Assembly (NCBI RefSeq): GCF_020096995.1
Contig: NZ_CP083692.1
Coordinates: 372,001-436,000 of the forward strand
DNA from: Leucobacter sp. Psy1
GTDB taxonomy: Bacteria > Actinomycetota > Actinomycetes > Actinomycetales > Microbacteriaceae
Length of the DNA: 64,000 nucleotides
Reading direction: 5' to 3'
Part shown: positions 17,822 to 25,877 of the stretch, piece by piece
Position numbering within the stretch: position 1 is the stretch's first letter
Layout: each line of letters starts with the position of its first letter
Translations under genes and position numbers: made by a program
The notes under the pieces: generated by a model
The model's database searches: none
The model's input: only the letters and a program-made list of their open reading frames with translations
What the model was told of the DNA's origin: nothing

Positions 17822-18671
17822 AGGAACCCTCCATCTTTCGGAAGACGAGCTGACCGATGACGAGTGTGAAGATCGCGATGCCGAAGCTGATCAGCACGTT
17901 GGTGAACAGTTCTTCGGGGCGCGCGGCATTCGGCGACAGCGGGAGCCAGAACGCATCGTGAAAGAGCTCGACCGCAGAGGTCATCGGGTTGACCATGTAG
18001 ATGTGGTACAGCCAGTCGGGTGCGCGTTCGGCGACCATGCTCCAGGAGTACAGCACCGGCGACGCCCAGGTCGAGAACATCAGGATGATGTCGACGATGT
18101 TCTTGGCATCTCGGAATGCGACGTTGATCGCTCCGAAGAACAGTCCCAGGCCCAGCGCGAAGGTCAGGATCAGGACGACGCCGACGAGAAAACCGACCAC
18201 TTGCAGCCAGCCGATCGTCCAGCCGAAGATGAGCGCGACGACGAGCAGCAGCAGCGCCTGCGGGAGGAAGTGGATGAAGCCCACCCCGACGGCCGCGACG
18301 GGGAAGAGTTCTCGGGGCATGTAGATCTTCTTGATGAGCGACTTGTTGTCGATCAGTGCGCTGGTCGTGTTGCGCAGCACTTCGCTGAAGAGGTTGACCG
18401 CCACGATGCCTGAGAACAGGTAGATCGGGAAGAGGTAGATGCCACGGTCAGCGCCGAGAATCACCCCGATCACGAGGTAGTACATGAGGAACTGGGCGCC
18501 GGGCTTCACGTACGACCAGACCCAGCCGAGCGCGGATCCGTAGTAGCGGGTCGCCGTGCCCTTCCGGAGGAGGAGGGACAGGAGGTAGCGCTGCCGGATC
18601 AGGCTGAAGAGGCCCTTGCTCTGCCCGGGGGTCGAATACTCCGGATCGGTCAGGGCGGAGTGCGTGCTCAC
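17805..18671 (-). CDS. ABC-2 type polysaccharide export permease (TagG/Wzm type)
   Basis: A 288-residue inner-membrane protein with about six hydrophobic segments. It has the family's early motif RYYGSALGWVWSYVKPGAQFLMYYLV and the middle block NTTSALIDNKSLIKKIYMPRELFPVAAV typical of Wzm/TagG proteins. It forms the channel for lipid-linked polymer with the ATPase encoded downstream. The start is GTG 18671 with GAGGAG eight bases upstream. Its 5' end overlaps the acyltransferase gene by 4 bp, so oxidoreductase, acyltransferase, permease and ATPase form one operon (20425 to 16673). Confidence 0.93.
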   Translation of the reverse strand: MSTHSALTDPEYSTPGQSKGLFSLIRQRYLLSLLLRKGTATRYYGSALGWVWSYVKPGAQFLMYYLVIGVILGADRGIYLFPIYLFSGIVAVNLFSEVLRNTTSALIDNKSLIKKIYMPRELFPVAAVGVGFIHFLPQALLLLVVALIFGWTIGWLQVVGFLVGVVLILTFALGLGLFFGAINVAFRDAKNIVDIILMFSTWASPVLYSWSMVAERAPDWLYHIYMVNPMTSAVELFHDAFWLPLSPNAARPEELFTNVLISFGIAIFTLVIGQLVFRKMEGSFAQRL

Positions 18672-19414
18672 GGTCGAAGCTCCTCATTCACGCTCACGGG
18701 GCGGAGCCCCTCGGTGGTGCGCCAGGGCACGAGTGCGTCCTCGAGCTCCGCGAGCGCGCCGGAACGCGGCGCGGCCCCGGTGAGGAGATCACCCGAGGCG
18801 TACGCGGATGCCAGCGCATCGATCGCGGCATCCGAGTGGCCGGACCGACTCGCGCCGATGCGATTCACTCCGGCGAGCCGCGGGGGAGTACCGTAGACCT
18901 TCGCGAAGGGAGGCACGTCGCGAGTGACAGGGGTGCCCATGCCGACCATGGCTCCGGCACCGATAAACCGCCGCTGATGGACGACGGCGTTCATGCCGAT
19001 GTTCACCCGGTCGCCGATGATGCAGTGTCCACCGATGCTGACGCCCGCTGAGACGGTCGCGTCGTCGCCGAGAAGCACGTCGTGCGCGAGGTACGCGCGA
19101 TTCAGTACCCAGCTCCGAGCGCCGACGGTGGTTTCGCGATAGGTCCCCTGGTGGATGACCGCTCCCTCGCGGATCACGGCTCCCGCACGCACCCGCACGC
19201 CGGCGTGCTGCAGGTCTCCCGCCCACGCCGGGTTCTGCGGGAGAGTCGACATCTCAGGCGGGGCCCCGATCTGGGCACCAGGGCCGATCCAGACCCCGTC
19301 CTCGATCACGCAGGGCCCGAGAATGACGGCACCAGGCCCGATCGCGACGTCTTCGCCGATCTCAACACCTTCGCCGATGAACGCCATCGAGCTGATGTGT
19401 GAACTGTCTTCCAC
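18668..19414 (-). CDS. LpxA-like hexapeptide acyltransferase
   Basis: A 248-residue left-handed beta-helix acyltransferase. Hexapeptide repeats fill residues 8-170 (IGEGVEIGEDVAIGPGAVILG; VSAGVSIGGHCIIGDRVNIG). AYLAHDVLLG, NAVVHQRRFIGAGAMVGMG and PPFAKVYGTPPRLAGVN match the layout of LpxA, the UDP-GlcNAc O-acyltransferase. Lipid A is not expected here, so the role is more likely N- or O-acylation of a nucleotide sugar, probably the amino sugar made with the adjacent Gfo/Idh oxidoreductase. The last 50 residues are not hexapeptide. The start is GTG 19414, inside the 27-bp gap after the oxidoreductase. In other bacteria lpxA sits next to gnnA/gnnB, a close parallel. Confidence 0.85.
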   Translation of the reverse strand: MEDSSHISSMAFIGEGVEIGEDVAIGPGAVILGPCVIEDGVWIGPGAQIGAPPEMSTLPQNPAWAGDLQHAGVRVRAGAVIREGAVIHQGTYRETTVGARSWVLNRAYLAHDVLLGDDATVSAGVSIGGHCIIGDRVNIGMNAVVHQRRFIGAGAMVGMGTPVTRDVPPFAKVYGTPPRLAGVNRIGASRSGHSDAAIDALASAYASGDLLTGAAPRSGALAELEDALVPWRTTEGLRPVSVNEELRP

Positions 19415-19441
19415 GCGTATCCGTTCTTCGTCCTGTGCTCG

Positions 19442-20425
19442 TTAGAGGTGGACTGTCTCACCCGTTGCGGCCGATTCGATCGCCGACTCGGCGACGCGCA
19501 GCGTCTCCAGCCCCTCGCGGAGGGTGACCGCTTCGTTCCGCACGCCCAGGGTCGCGTCGCGGAAGGCTTCGTGCTCACTTCTGAGCGGTTCGCGCTTGTC
19601 GAGCGCGAACCGCGTGATGGTCCCTTCGCTCACGCCGCGGAACGCGGTCATCGCATCCCACGTGCCCTCGGTCGTGCCGTTCTCGAAGAAGGAGAGGTCC
19701 GCGGTGAGCGTGTCGGCGATGTATGCGCCTCGCTCGCCGGTGACGACGGTCAGCCGCTCCTTGAACGGGGTCAGCCAGTTGACGATGTGGTTCACCATTG
19801 TGCCGTTGGCGAGCTTGCCGGTGATCGCGACCATGTCTTCGTGCTCGCGACCGCTGCGGAAGGCGGTCTGGGCGGCTACGGAGGTGTAGGAGGACTGCGC
19901 GAGCCAGGCGGTGAGATCGATGTCGTGGCTGCCGAGGTCCTTCACCACGCCGACGTCCGCGATCCGAACCGGGAACGGCCCCTGCCGGCGCGTCTGGATC
20001 TGGTACACATCACCCAGGTCACCGTTCTCGATACGGCCCCGGAGGCTCATGAGCGCCGGGTTGAACCGCTCCACGTGGCCGACCGCAGCAACGCGGTCCG
20101 CCGTATCGAACGCGTCGACCAGGCGGGTCGCCGCTTCGAGCGAGTGCGCGACCGGCTTCTCGATGAGCGTGTGCACGCCCGCTTCGGCGAGAGCGAGGCC
20201 GACCTCTTCGTGGAACTTGGTGGGAACCGCGACGACTGCGGCTTCGACGCCGGCTTCGATGAGGCCGTGCACCGAGTCCAGTAGGGGGGTGTCGCCGGCC
20301 ACTCCGTGAGGATCACCCATGGCATCCGCCACGGCGATCAGGTCGATACCGTCCACCTCGCGCAGTAAACGGGCATGGTGACGCCCCATCATGCCGAGGC
20401 CGATCAGACCGTACTTGATGCTCAT
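19442..20425 (-). CDS. Gfo/Idh/MocA oxidoreductase, GnnA-like (UDP-GlcNAc 3-dehydrogenase candidate)
   Basis: A 327-residue NAD-dependent sugar oxidoreductase with Rossmann motif GLIGLGMMGRHHARLL, the family catalytic motif EKPVA, and VGHVERFNPAL, a phrase typical of GnnA-type UDP-GlcNAc 3-dehydrogenases. GSHDIDLTAWL is the substrate-domain signature. The predicted role is oxidation of C3 of a UDP-GlcNAc-type sugar. The DegT aminotransferase at 24751 would then place an amino group there and the neighbouring acyltransferase would cap it. First gene of the operon that includes the ABC exporter. The start is ATG 20425. The substrate is an inference. Confidence 0.87.
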   Translation of the reverse strand: MSIKYGLIGLGMMGRHHARLLREVDGIDLIAVADAMGDPHGVAGDTPLLDSVHGLIEAGVEAAVVAVPTKFHEEVGLALAEAGVHTLIEKPVAHSLEAATRLVDAFDTADRVAAVGHVERFNPALMSLRGRIENGDLGDVYQIQTRRQGPFPVRIADVGVVKDLGSHDIDLTAWLAQSSYTSVAAQTAFRSGREHEDMVAITGKLANGTMVNHIVNWLTPFKERLTVVTGERGAYIADTLTADLSFFENGTTEGTWDAMTAFRGVSEGTITRFALDKREPLRSEHEAFRDATLGVRNEAVTLREGLETLRVAESAIESAATGETVHL

Positions 20426-20531
20426 GTATTCATCCTCACCGCTTGCGCAGTCGTGGTCAGGGAACCAGTTCTAGTGTATTCCTCGGCGTCTCAGAGTGTC
20501 TCGCAATGCTCTCAGGCACCCTATCGCGGGC

Positions 20532-22481
20532 TCAGGGACAGCCGGTGATCTCGTAGAGCACCGCATCTCCTTCGCGGTCGACCTCGGTCAGCACGGGGGA
20601 GTCCTCAACGTCGGTGATGCCCTCGAAAGGTTCGGCTCTCGGGGTGTTCTTGAACACGTAGCGGGTGCCGAAGTCGAGCACGTAGGAGACATCGAGCTCG
20701 TCGGCGATGGTGCACGCCTGCGAGTCGCCGGTCTCGAGCGTGCTCGTCATCTCGGTGATCCGCGGGTCGTACGTGCCGCCCGTGTGCGGCACGAGCACCG
20801 GATAGTCGGCGAGCGCGTATGCCAGCGCGCCACCGTTCCACGGGTTGTTCGCGAGCGTCTCGCCTTCCGGAACATGATCGGAGAGGCGTTCGATGAGCGC
20901 GCGCTCGTCGGGGCTGAGGAGCTGCGAGTCTTCGCCCGCCACGTACTTGGTGCTGACGTACTGCACCCCGGCGTATGCTCCGGCGCCCTGCGTCGCCGCG
21001 AGAAGGAACGCCGCTCCAGCGGCTGCGGCGACGATCAGGGTCCTTCGGCGTCGAGGCGGGGTTCCTGTCGCGGCGAGCACTCGGCGCACTCCGATCCAGC
21101 CGATCGCGAGGAGCGCTGTGGCGCCGAGGACCGCGAGCGGCAGGGCACCGATCGAGATGAGGGACGCGAGGCGCCAGGAGTCGTTGTACCAGGGGTTCAA
21201 GAGGAGCGTGCGCCAGGCGCTCTCCGGGAAGCCGTAGGCCACGATGAAGAAGAGCGCGAGGATCGCCGCGCTGCCCAGCGCCCACCGCAGGCGGCGGCGC
21301 TGCCAGGCCAACACCGCCCCGATGAGGATCAGGAGGGTGACGGGCCACGCGTGCCCCTCGAGGCGCGGGGTGCTGCCGAGCGCATCGATCGCGGCTCCAA
21401 TGGGACCACGGCTGCCCTCCCACGGGTTGTCGCCGGTGCGTCCGATGTACCAGGCGACGGCGATGGCCACGATGAACAGCAGTGCCCCACTCAGCGCCCC
21501 GGCGATGGCGAGCGGACGTGCCGGGCGGCGCCGAACCGCACGCAGTACCGCGGCGAGCACGGGGAACGCGCACCAGAGCAGGGAGACGTGCAGGGCGTTG
21601 GGGTGCGCGAGTGACGCAGCACCCAGCGTTCCGAGCAGCAGGAGCCACCTGGTGCCCGGAGGCAACGGGTCGCTCCATCTCGCTCGTCCCAGGTTCAGGA
21701 GCTGGAGCACCGCGACGAGCATGAACGGGATCAGCGCCGTCGACAGGAGGTTCGGGTAGAGCACGCCGTAGCCCGCGAGCGCCAGGGGGAAGCTGGGGAA
21801 CGCAGCCGCGACAATGCCAGAGGCGAGCGTGGCGCGCGCGTTCGGCCCTGCGACGGCGCGCCCGAGTGCGACGGCCCCGATGGGCCAGACGACCGCGCAG
21901 ACGACGAAGAGGACCGCATTCGTGGCCAGCGGGATCGATGCTCCGGAGAGCTGGACGACGAGCGCGACGAGACCGTGCCAGAGCGCCGGGTAGAACACGG
22001 ACTGTCCGGGTGCGGCGAGGTCGAGGTCGTACGGCGCCGCACCGCCGAGGTCGAGGATCTGGCGCACCGCGTTGAGATGGAAGTTCGCGTCGTACGTCTG
22101 GGAGATCGCATCCGCGGACTTCATGCTCATGACGAGCGCGACCGCGATCGCCGCGCCGCCGAGAGCGGCGGAGCCGAGCGGCACCCGCAGCCGATGCGGA
22201 CGCGACGGGCGCTGCCAGCGCGTTCCCACCCACCGTCGGAGCGGGAGCAGGATGAGCGCGAGCGCGAAGCTCACCGCGATCGGGGGGATCGGGCTCCACG
22301 GAATGCCGAGAATCGACGCGAGGATCGGTGAGAGAGCCAGCACTGCGAAGGCCGCTGCGATGCCGACGACGAGCGAGGCGTAGCCTCGCAGCCGCAGTGC
22401 GAGGGACACGGGAGCACCCAGCAGGGCGAGCAGGGCGAGCGTCGCGAGCAGAGGCGGAGCGAGCGCGACCCAGCTCATCAC
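20532..22481 (-). CDS. Large multi-pass membrane protein, DUF6541/GT-C glycosyltransferase-like
   Basis: A 649-residue protein with at least eleven hydrophobic segments over the first 490 residues and a soluble C-terminal part of about 140 residues (SPDERALIERLSDHVPEGE, NPWNGGALAYALADYPV). An acidic and polar loop after the early helices (SQTYDANFHLNAVRQILD) carries the Asp and His/Asn typical of GT-C lipid-linked sugar transferases. It probably attaches sugars from polyprenyl-phosphate carriers on the outside of the membrane. GTG 22481 is chosen because AGGA sits nine bases upstream and it overlaps the DUF2304 gene by 4 bp. Third gene after GT2 and DUF2304. Confidence 0.8.
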   Translation of the reverse strand: MMSWVALAPPLLATLALLALLGAPVSLALRLRGYASLVVGIAAAFAVLALSPILASILGIPWSPIPPIAVSFALALILLPLRRWVGTRWQRPSRPHRLRVPLGSAALGGAAIAVALVMSMKSADAISQTYDANFHLNAVRQILDLGGAAPYDLDLAAPGQSVFYPALWHGLVALVVQLSGASIPLATNAVLFVVCAVVWPIGAVALGRAVAGPNARATLASGIVAAAFPSFPLALAGYGVLYPNLLSTALIPFMLVAVLQLLNLGRARWSDPLPPGTRWLLLLGTLGAASLAHPNALHVSLLWCAFPVLAAVLRAVRRRPARPLAIAGALSGALLFIVAIAVAWYIGRTGDNPWEGSRGPIGAAIDALGSTPRLEGHAWPVTLLILIGAVLAWQRRRLRWALGSAAILALFFIVAYGFPESAWRTLLLNPWYNDSWRLASLISIGALPLAVLGATALLAIGWIGVRRVLAATGTPPRRRRTLIVAAAAGAAFLLAATQGAGAYAGVQYVSTKYVAGEDSQLLSPDERALIERLSDHVPEGETLANNPWNGGALAYALADYPVLVPHTGGTYDPRITEMTSTLETGDSQACTIADELDVSYVLDFGTRYVFKNTPRAEPFEGITDVEDSPVLTEVDREGDAVLYEITGCP

Positions 22482-22915
22482 GGGCGCGAGTCCTGTTCCG
22501 TGCCGTTGGGATCCGGGCCGACGTCACCAGGTGTCGAGGAATCTCGGCCGGGTGCGCTGCTGCGTTCAGCGCGCTCCACGCGCTCCGAGAGGCGGGCTTC
22601 GAGCAGGGCGACGGCGCGCGCGAGGTCGGTGACTCTCGCGTCGCTCCGCGCCTTCGCCCGCACGGTTGCCACAGCGAAGAGCAGCACCATGACGACGAGG
22701 ATGTAGAGGAGGAGGTCGGCGCCGCGACCGACGCCGACGAAGTTCGCGATCGTCGTGAGCGCATCGGGGAAGATGATGGCGAGTACCGCGGCGACGACGA
22801 AGAGTAGCGCGATGATGCGCTTCAGTGCGAGGGATCGGTCGCCGGGGAGGAAGCGGACGGCGGCGGTCGTTGCGATCACGACGCCGACGATGAGGATGAA
22901 CTGGATCAGGAACAT
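22478..22915 (-). CDS. DUF2304-type small membrane protein
   Basis: A 145-residue protein with three hydrophobic segments (FLIQFILIVGVVIATTAAV; RIIALLFVVAAVLAIIFPDAL; LLLYILVVMVLLFAVATVRA), then a charged helix (VTDLARAVALLEARLSERVERAE) and a disordered tail. This is the standard DUF2304 arrangement. These proteins are found beside polyprenyl-phosphate glycosyltransferases and are thought to act as partners in flipping or presenting the lipid-linked sugar. The start ATG 22915 is set by the first membrane segment; upstream in-frame sequence belongs to the GT2 gene. Confidence 0.82.
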   Translation of the reverse strand: MFLIQFILIVGVVIATTAAVRFLPGDRSLALKRIIALLFVVAAVLAIIFPDALTTIANFVGVGRGADLLLYILVVMVLLFAVATVRAKARSDARVTDLARAVALLEARLSERVERAERSSAPGRDSSTPGDVGPDPNGTEQDSRP

Positions 22916-22923
22916 GGTGCCGC

Positions 22924-23628
22924 CTACCGGATCAGGAGATCGATCAGAATGTTCACGGAGTTGAGCAGCGACTGGCCCTTCGCCTTGGAGTAATCGGTGT
23001 AAATGACCTCGACCGGTTCCTCGGCGTAGGGGAGTCCAGTGCGTCCCAGGCGGACGACGATCTCGGTGCCGTGCGCCATGCGATCCTGCTTGAGCTTGAT
23101 GCGACTCAGCGCGTCTCTGCGGATCACCCGGAGGCCGTTGTGCGCGTCGGTGAGCTTCGTGCGCGTGGTGATGTTGGTGACCCACACGGCGGTCTTCAGT
23201 ACGATCTTTTTCAGGATCCCGGGTTTGGTGCGGTCGTCGAGGAATCGGGAGCCGAAGACGATCGCGAGATCCTCATCGCGAGCGCGCCGGAGCATCGCCA
23301 GTGCGTCGACCACGCGATGCTGCCCATCTGCATCGAACGTCACGACGTACTCCGCGCCCCGCTCGAGTGCGTACTCGAATCCGGTCTGCAGCGCAGCGCC
23401 CTGCCCGAGGTTGATCGGATGCGAGACGATGTGGGCTCCGGCTGCACGAGCGATAGTGCCGGATCCGTCCCGGGACCCGTCATCGATGCACACCACGTTG
23501 CCGAAGACCGGGGCGAGTTCACGCACGACATCGCCGATGACGGTGGCCTCGTTGTAGAGCGGAATCACCACCCAGGTGTCGGGGTGCCCCGAGCCCGTTG
23601 CGAGCGAAGCGGGGGAGACGTACGTCAT
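22924..23628 (-). CDS. GT2 glycosyltransferase, polyprenyl-phosphate sugar synthase type
   Basis: A 234-residue GT-A enzyme resembling dolichyl-phosphate mannose synthases: WVVIPLYNEATVIGDVV, CIDDGSRDGSG, HPINLGQGAALQTGFEYAL, TFDADGQHRV (DxD) and TDAHNGLRVIRR. No membrane helices are present, which fits work with a small DUF2304 partner. It predicts transfer of a hexose to a polyprenyl phosphate on the cytoplasmic face. The ATG at 23628 lacks a spaced Shine-Dalgarno but follows AAGAAT by six bases, so a leaderless transcript is possible. It is divergent from the secreted protein gene at 23733. Confidence 0.88.
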   Translation of the reverse strand: MTYVSPASLATGSGHPDTWVVIPLYNEATVIGDVVRELAPVFGNVVCIDDGSRDGSGTIARAAGAHIVSHPINLGQGAALQTGFEYALERGAEYVVTFDADGQHRVVDALAMLRRARDEDLAIVFGSRFLDDRTKPGILKKIVLKTAVWVTNITTRTKLTDAHNGLRVIRRDALSRIKLKQDRMAHGTEIVVRLGRTGLPYAEEPVEVIYTDYSKAKGQSLLNSVNILIDLLIR

Positions 23629-23732
23629 GCCCCTATTCTTGCAGATCGCTGTGTGGGGTAACCTGGGGTAGCGGAGTGCTGAACCCACAGCCTCTGGAAC
23701 GGCGCGAATCGATGATGTGCGGGGGACGACGC

Positions 23733-24632
23733 GTGAAGAGGCCTCAGACCTGGACCCGCTTCGCTGCCCTCGTCGTCGGGGCTTTGGTGCTCGCGACGAC
23801 CGTGATCGTTCCCGCGACCGCTGACTCTGCCGAGGCGGCCCCCGTCACGGGGTTCAAGCCAGGCAACATCATCTCTGACGCCAACTTCTACAACGGTGGC
23901 GCGATGACGCAGCCCGAGGTGCAGAAGTTCCTCGAGCAGCGCGTGCCGCGCTGCACCATCGGCGACTCGGGGCGGAAAGCCGGATCGAAGTGGGGCAACA
24001 CCACGATCGCCTCGAAGTGTCTGCGCAACTTCGAGATGACGACGAAGAGCCGTCCGGCGAACGCCTACTGCAAGGCCTATAACGGCCGGAAGGAGAGCGC
24101 CTCGCAGATCATCGCAAAGGTCGGACAGGCCTGCGGGATCAGCCAGGAGGTGCTCCTCGTGATGCTCGAGAAGGAGCAGAGCCTCGTCACCGATACGTGG
24201 CCGACGGTTCGTCAGTTCGATGTCGCTATGGGATACGCCTGCCCCGACAGCGGACCAGGCGGTACTGCGAACTGCGATCCGTCCCAGACCGGGTTCTACC
24301 AGCAGGTGTACCGTGCGGCGTGGCAGTTCAAGGTCTACCGAGCCCACCCCAATAACTACCGCTACAAGCAGGGTCAGAACAACCAGATTCAGTGGCACCC
24401 GAACACCTCGTGCGGCACGTCGACCGTCCGTATCGAGAACTGGGCGACTGCTGCGCTCTACATCTACACGCCCTATCGTCCGAACCAGGCCGCGCTCGAC
24501 GCCGGTTGGGGTACCGGAAATTCCTGTTCGTCATACGGCAACCGCAACTTCTTCAACTTCTACAAAACCTGGTTCGGTGATCCGCACCGGAACCCCAATC
24601 CTCCCAAGCACTACGTGGGTCGCGAGCTGTAG
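23733..24632 (+). CDS. Secreted Cys-rich protein, lysozyme-like candidate
   Basis: A 299-residue exported protein. A clear signal peptide (FAALVVGALVLATTVIV, cleavage probably after AEAA near residue 36) precedes a domain with eight cysteines, probably disulfide-bonded. The motif ISQEVLLVMLEKEQSLVTD is reminiscent of the helix that carries the catalytic Glu in lysozyme-like hydrolases. AMGYACPDSGP, IQWHPNTSCG and SYGNRNFFNFYKTWFG are shared with proteins often labelled hemagglutinin in Microbacteriaceae. GTG 23733 is preferred because GGGGGA lies six bases upstream and it starts the signal peptide with MKR; ATG codons at 23712 and 23715 are less well placed. Confidence 0.75.
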   Translation: MKRPQTWTRFAALVVGALVLATTVIVPATADSAEAAPVTGFKPGNIISDANFYNGGAMTQPEVQKFLEQRVPRCTIGDSGRKAGSKWGNTTIASKCLRNFEMTTKSRPANAYCKAYNGRKESASQIIAKVGQACGISQEVLLVMLEKEQSLVTDTWPTVRQFDVAMGYACPDSGPGGTANCDPSQTGFYQQVYRAAWQFKVYRAHPNNYRYKQGQNNQIQWHPNTSCGTSTVRIENWATAALYIYTPYRPNQAALDAGWGTGNSCSSYGNRNFFNFYKTWFGDPHRNPNPPKHYVGREL

Positions 24633-24668
24633 GGACACCCTGCTCCGCAGGGCGGTTCGGGAGCGCTT

Positions 24669-24689
24669 GCCCTGGTCACGAGACCGGGC
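24669..24689 (+). terminator. Hairpin after the secreted protein gene
   Basis: GCCCTGGTC and GACCGGGC pair with one bulged T around an ACGA loop, 36 bp after the stop codon at 24632. No T run follows, so termination is only likely. A TATTCT just downstream could be the -10 box of the aminotransferase gene. Confidence 0.4.
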
Positions 24690-24750
24690 AGGTATTCTGT
24701 GAGGGTCAGACCCTCAGGGGTGCCGCACAGCTGAAAGGTCGCGCATCGCG

Positions 24751-25863
24751 ATGAACTCCGACTTCATTCCCCCGGCGAAACCCATCATCGGCGATGCCGA
24801 GCGCGAGGCGGTCGACCGCGTGCTGCGTTCCGGAATGATCGCGCAGGGCCCCGAAGTCGCCGAGTTCGAGCGGGAGTTCGCCGCACACTTCGTCCAGGGT
24901 CGGGAGACCGTGGCGGTCAACTCCGGCACGAGCGGACAACACCTCGGGCTGCTCGCGGCCGGCGTCGGTCCCGGCGACGAGGTCATCGTCCCCTCGTTCA
25001 CGTTCGCAGCGACGGGGAACTCGGTCGCGCTGACCGGTGCGACGCCCGTATTCGTGGACATCGAGCCCGACTACTACTCGCTCGATCCGGAGGCGGTGCG
25101 GGCGGCGATCACTCCGAACACGAAGGGCATCATGCCCGTCCACCTCTACGGGCACCCGTTCCTCGTCGACCAGATCGAGGCCATCGCGCAGGAGCACGGT
25201 CTCGCGATCTACGAGGATGCCGCACAGGCGCACGGCGCCAGCTGGGCCGGTCGCCCCGTCGGCACGATCGGCGACTTCGCGATGTTCAGCCTGTACCCGA
25301 CCAAGAACATGACGTCGGGCGAGGGAGGCATGGTCTCTTGCGCGAACGGCGAGATCGCGCGCAACGTCCGCCTCCTGCGCAACCAGGGCATGGAGACCCA
25401 GTACGAGAACGAGGTGGTCGGCTTCAACGCGCGCATGACCGATGTGCACGCCGCCATCGGACGCGTTCAGCTCACGCGTGTCAACGGTTGGACGGAGCAG
25501 CGGCAGCACAACGCAGCAGCGATCACTGAGGGGCTCTCCGGTGTAGCCGGAGTGACGGTGCCGCGCGTGGCAGACGGTGCCGTGCACGTGTACCACCAGT
25601 ACACGATCCGCGTGGATGCCGACGAACGGGAGCGCATGCGCAATGCACTCAAGGACGAGTACGGCGTCGGCAGCGGCGTGTACTACCCGATCCCGAACCA
25701 CCGCCTTCCGTCGCTCGCGAAGTACGCGCCTGAACTCCACCTGCCCGAGACCGAGCGCGCGGCGAGCGAGGTCCTCTCCCTGCCCGTCCACCCCTCACTG
25801 ACCGAGGGGGACCTCGACCGTATCGTCGACGCCGTCACCGCGGTCGCCGGCGCGGGCGCGTAG
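24751..25863 (+). CDS. DegT/DnrJ/EryC1 aminotransferase, GnnB/WbpE-like
   Basis: A 370-residue PLP-dependent sugar aminotransferase. The motifs are SGMIAQGPEVAEFE, VNSGTSGQHLGLLAAGVGPGDEVIV, EDAAQAHGA and YPTKNMTSGEGGMV; the Lys of the last is the expected PLP Schiff-base residue. The sequence order fits enzymes that aminate 3-keto UDP-GlcNAc derivatives (GnnB, WbpE). With the Gfo/Idh oxidoreductase at 19442 it would give a UDP-2,3-diamino sugar. It starts a run of rightward genes; the next gene begins 14 bp after its stop. The substrate position (C3 versus C4) is inferred from the partner enzymes. Confidence 0.9.
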   Translation: MNSDFIPPAKPIIGDAEREAVDRVLRSGMIAQGPEVAEFEREFAAHFVQGRETVAVNSGTSGQHLGLLAAGVGPGDEVIVPSFTFAATGNSVALTGATPVFVDIEPDYYSLDPEAVRAAITPNTKGIMPVHLYGHPFLVDQIEAIAQEHGLAIYEDAAQAHGASWAGRPVGTIGDFAMFSLYPTKNMTSGEGGMVSCANGEIARNVRLLRNQGMETQYENEVVGFNARMTDVHAAIGRVQLTRVNGWTEQRQHNAAAITEGLSGVAGVTVPRVADGAVHVYHQYTIRVDADERERMRNALKDEYGVGSGVYYPIPNHRLPSLAKYAPELHLPETERAASEVLSLPVHPSLTEGDLDRIVDAVTAVAGAGA

Positions 25864-25877
25864 GGGGTTCAGCGAGC

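Noticed and set aside
18668-19414. Lipid A biosynthesis gene lpxA
   Set aside because: The fold fits, but the rest of the window is actinobacterial and shows no lipid A genes, so only the acyltransferase family is claimed.
22481-23185. Longer version of the DUF2304 gene starting at 23185
   Set aside because: The extra 90 residues lie out of frame over the GT2 gene and look non-coding; the membrane segment starts at ATG 22915.
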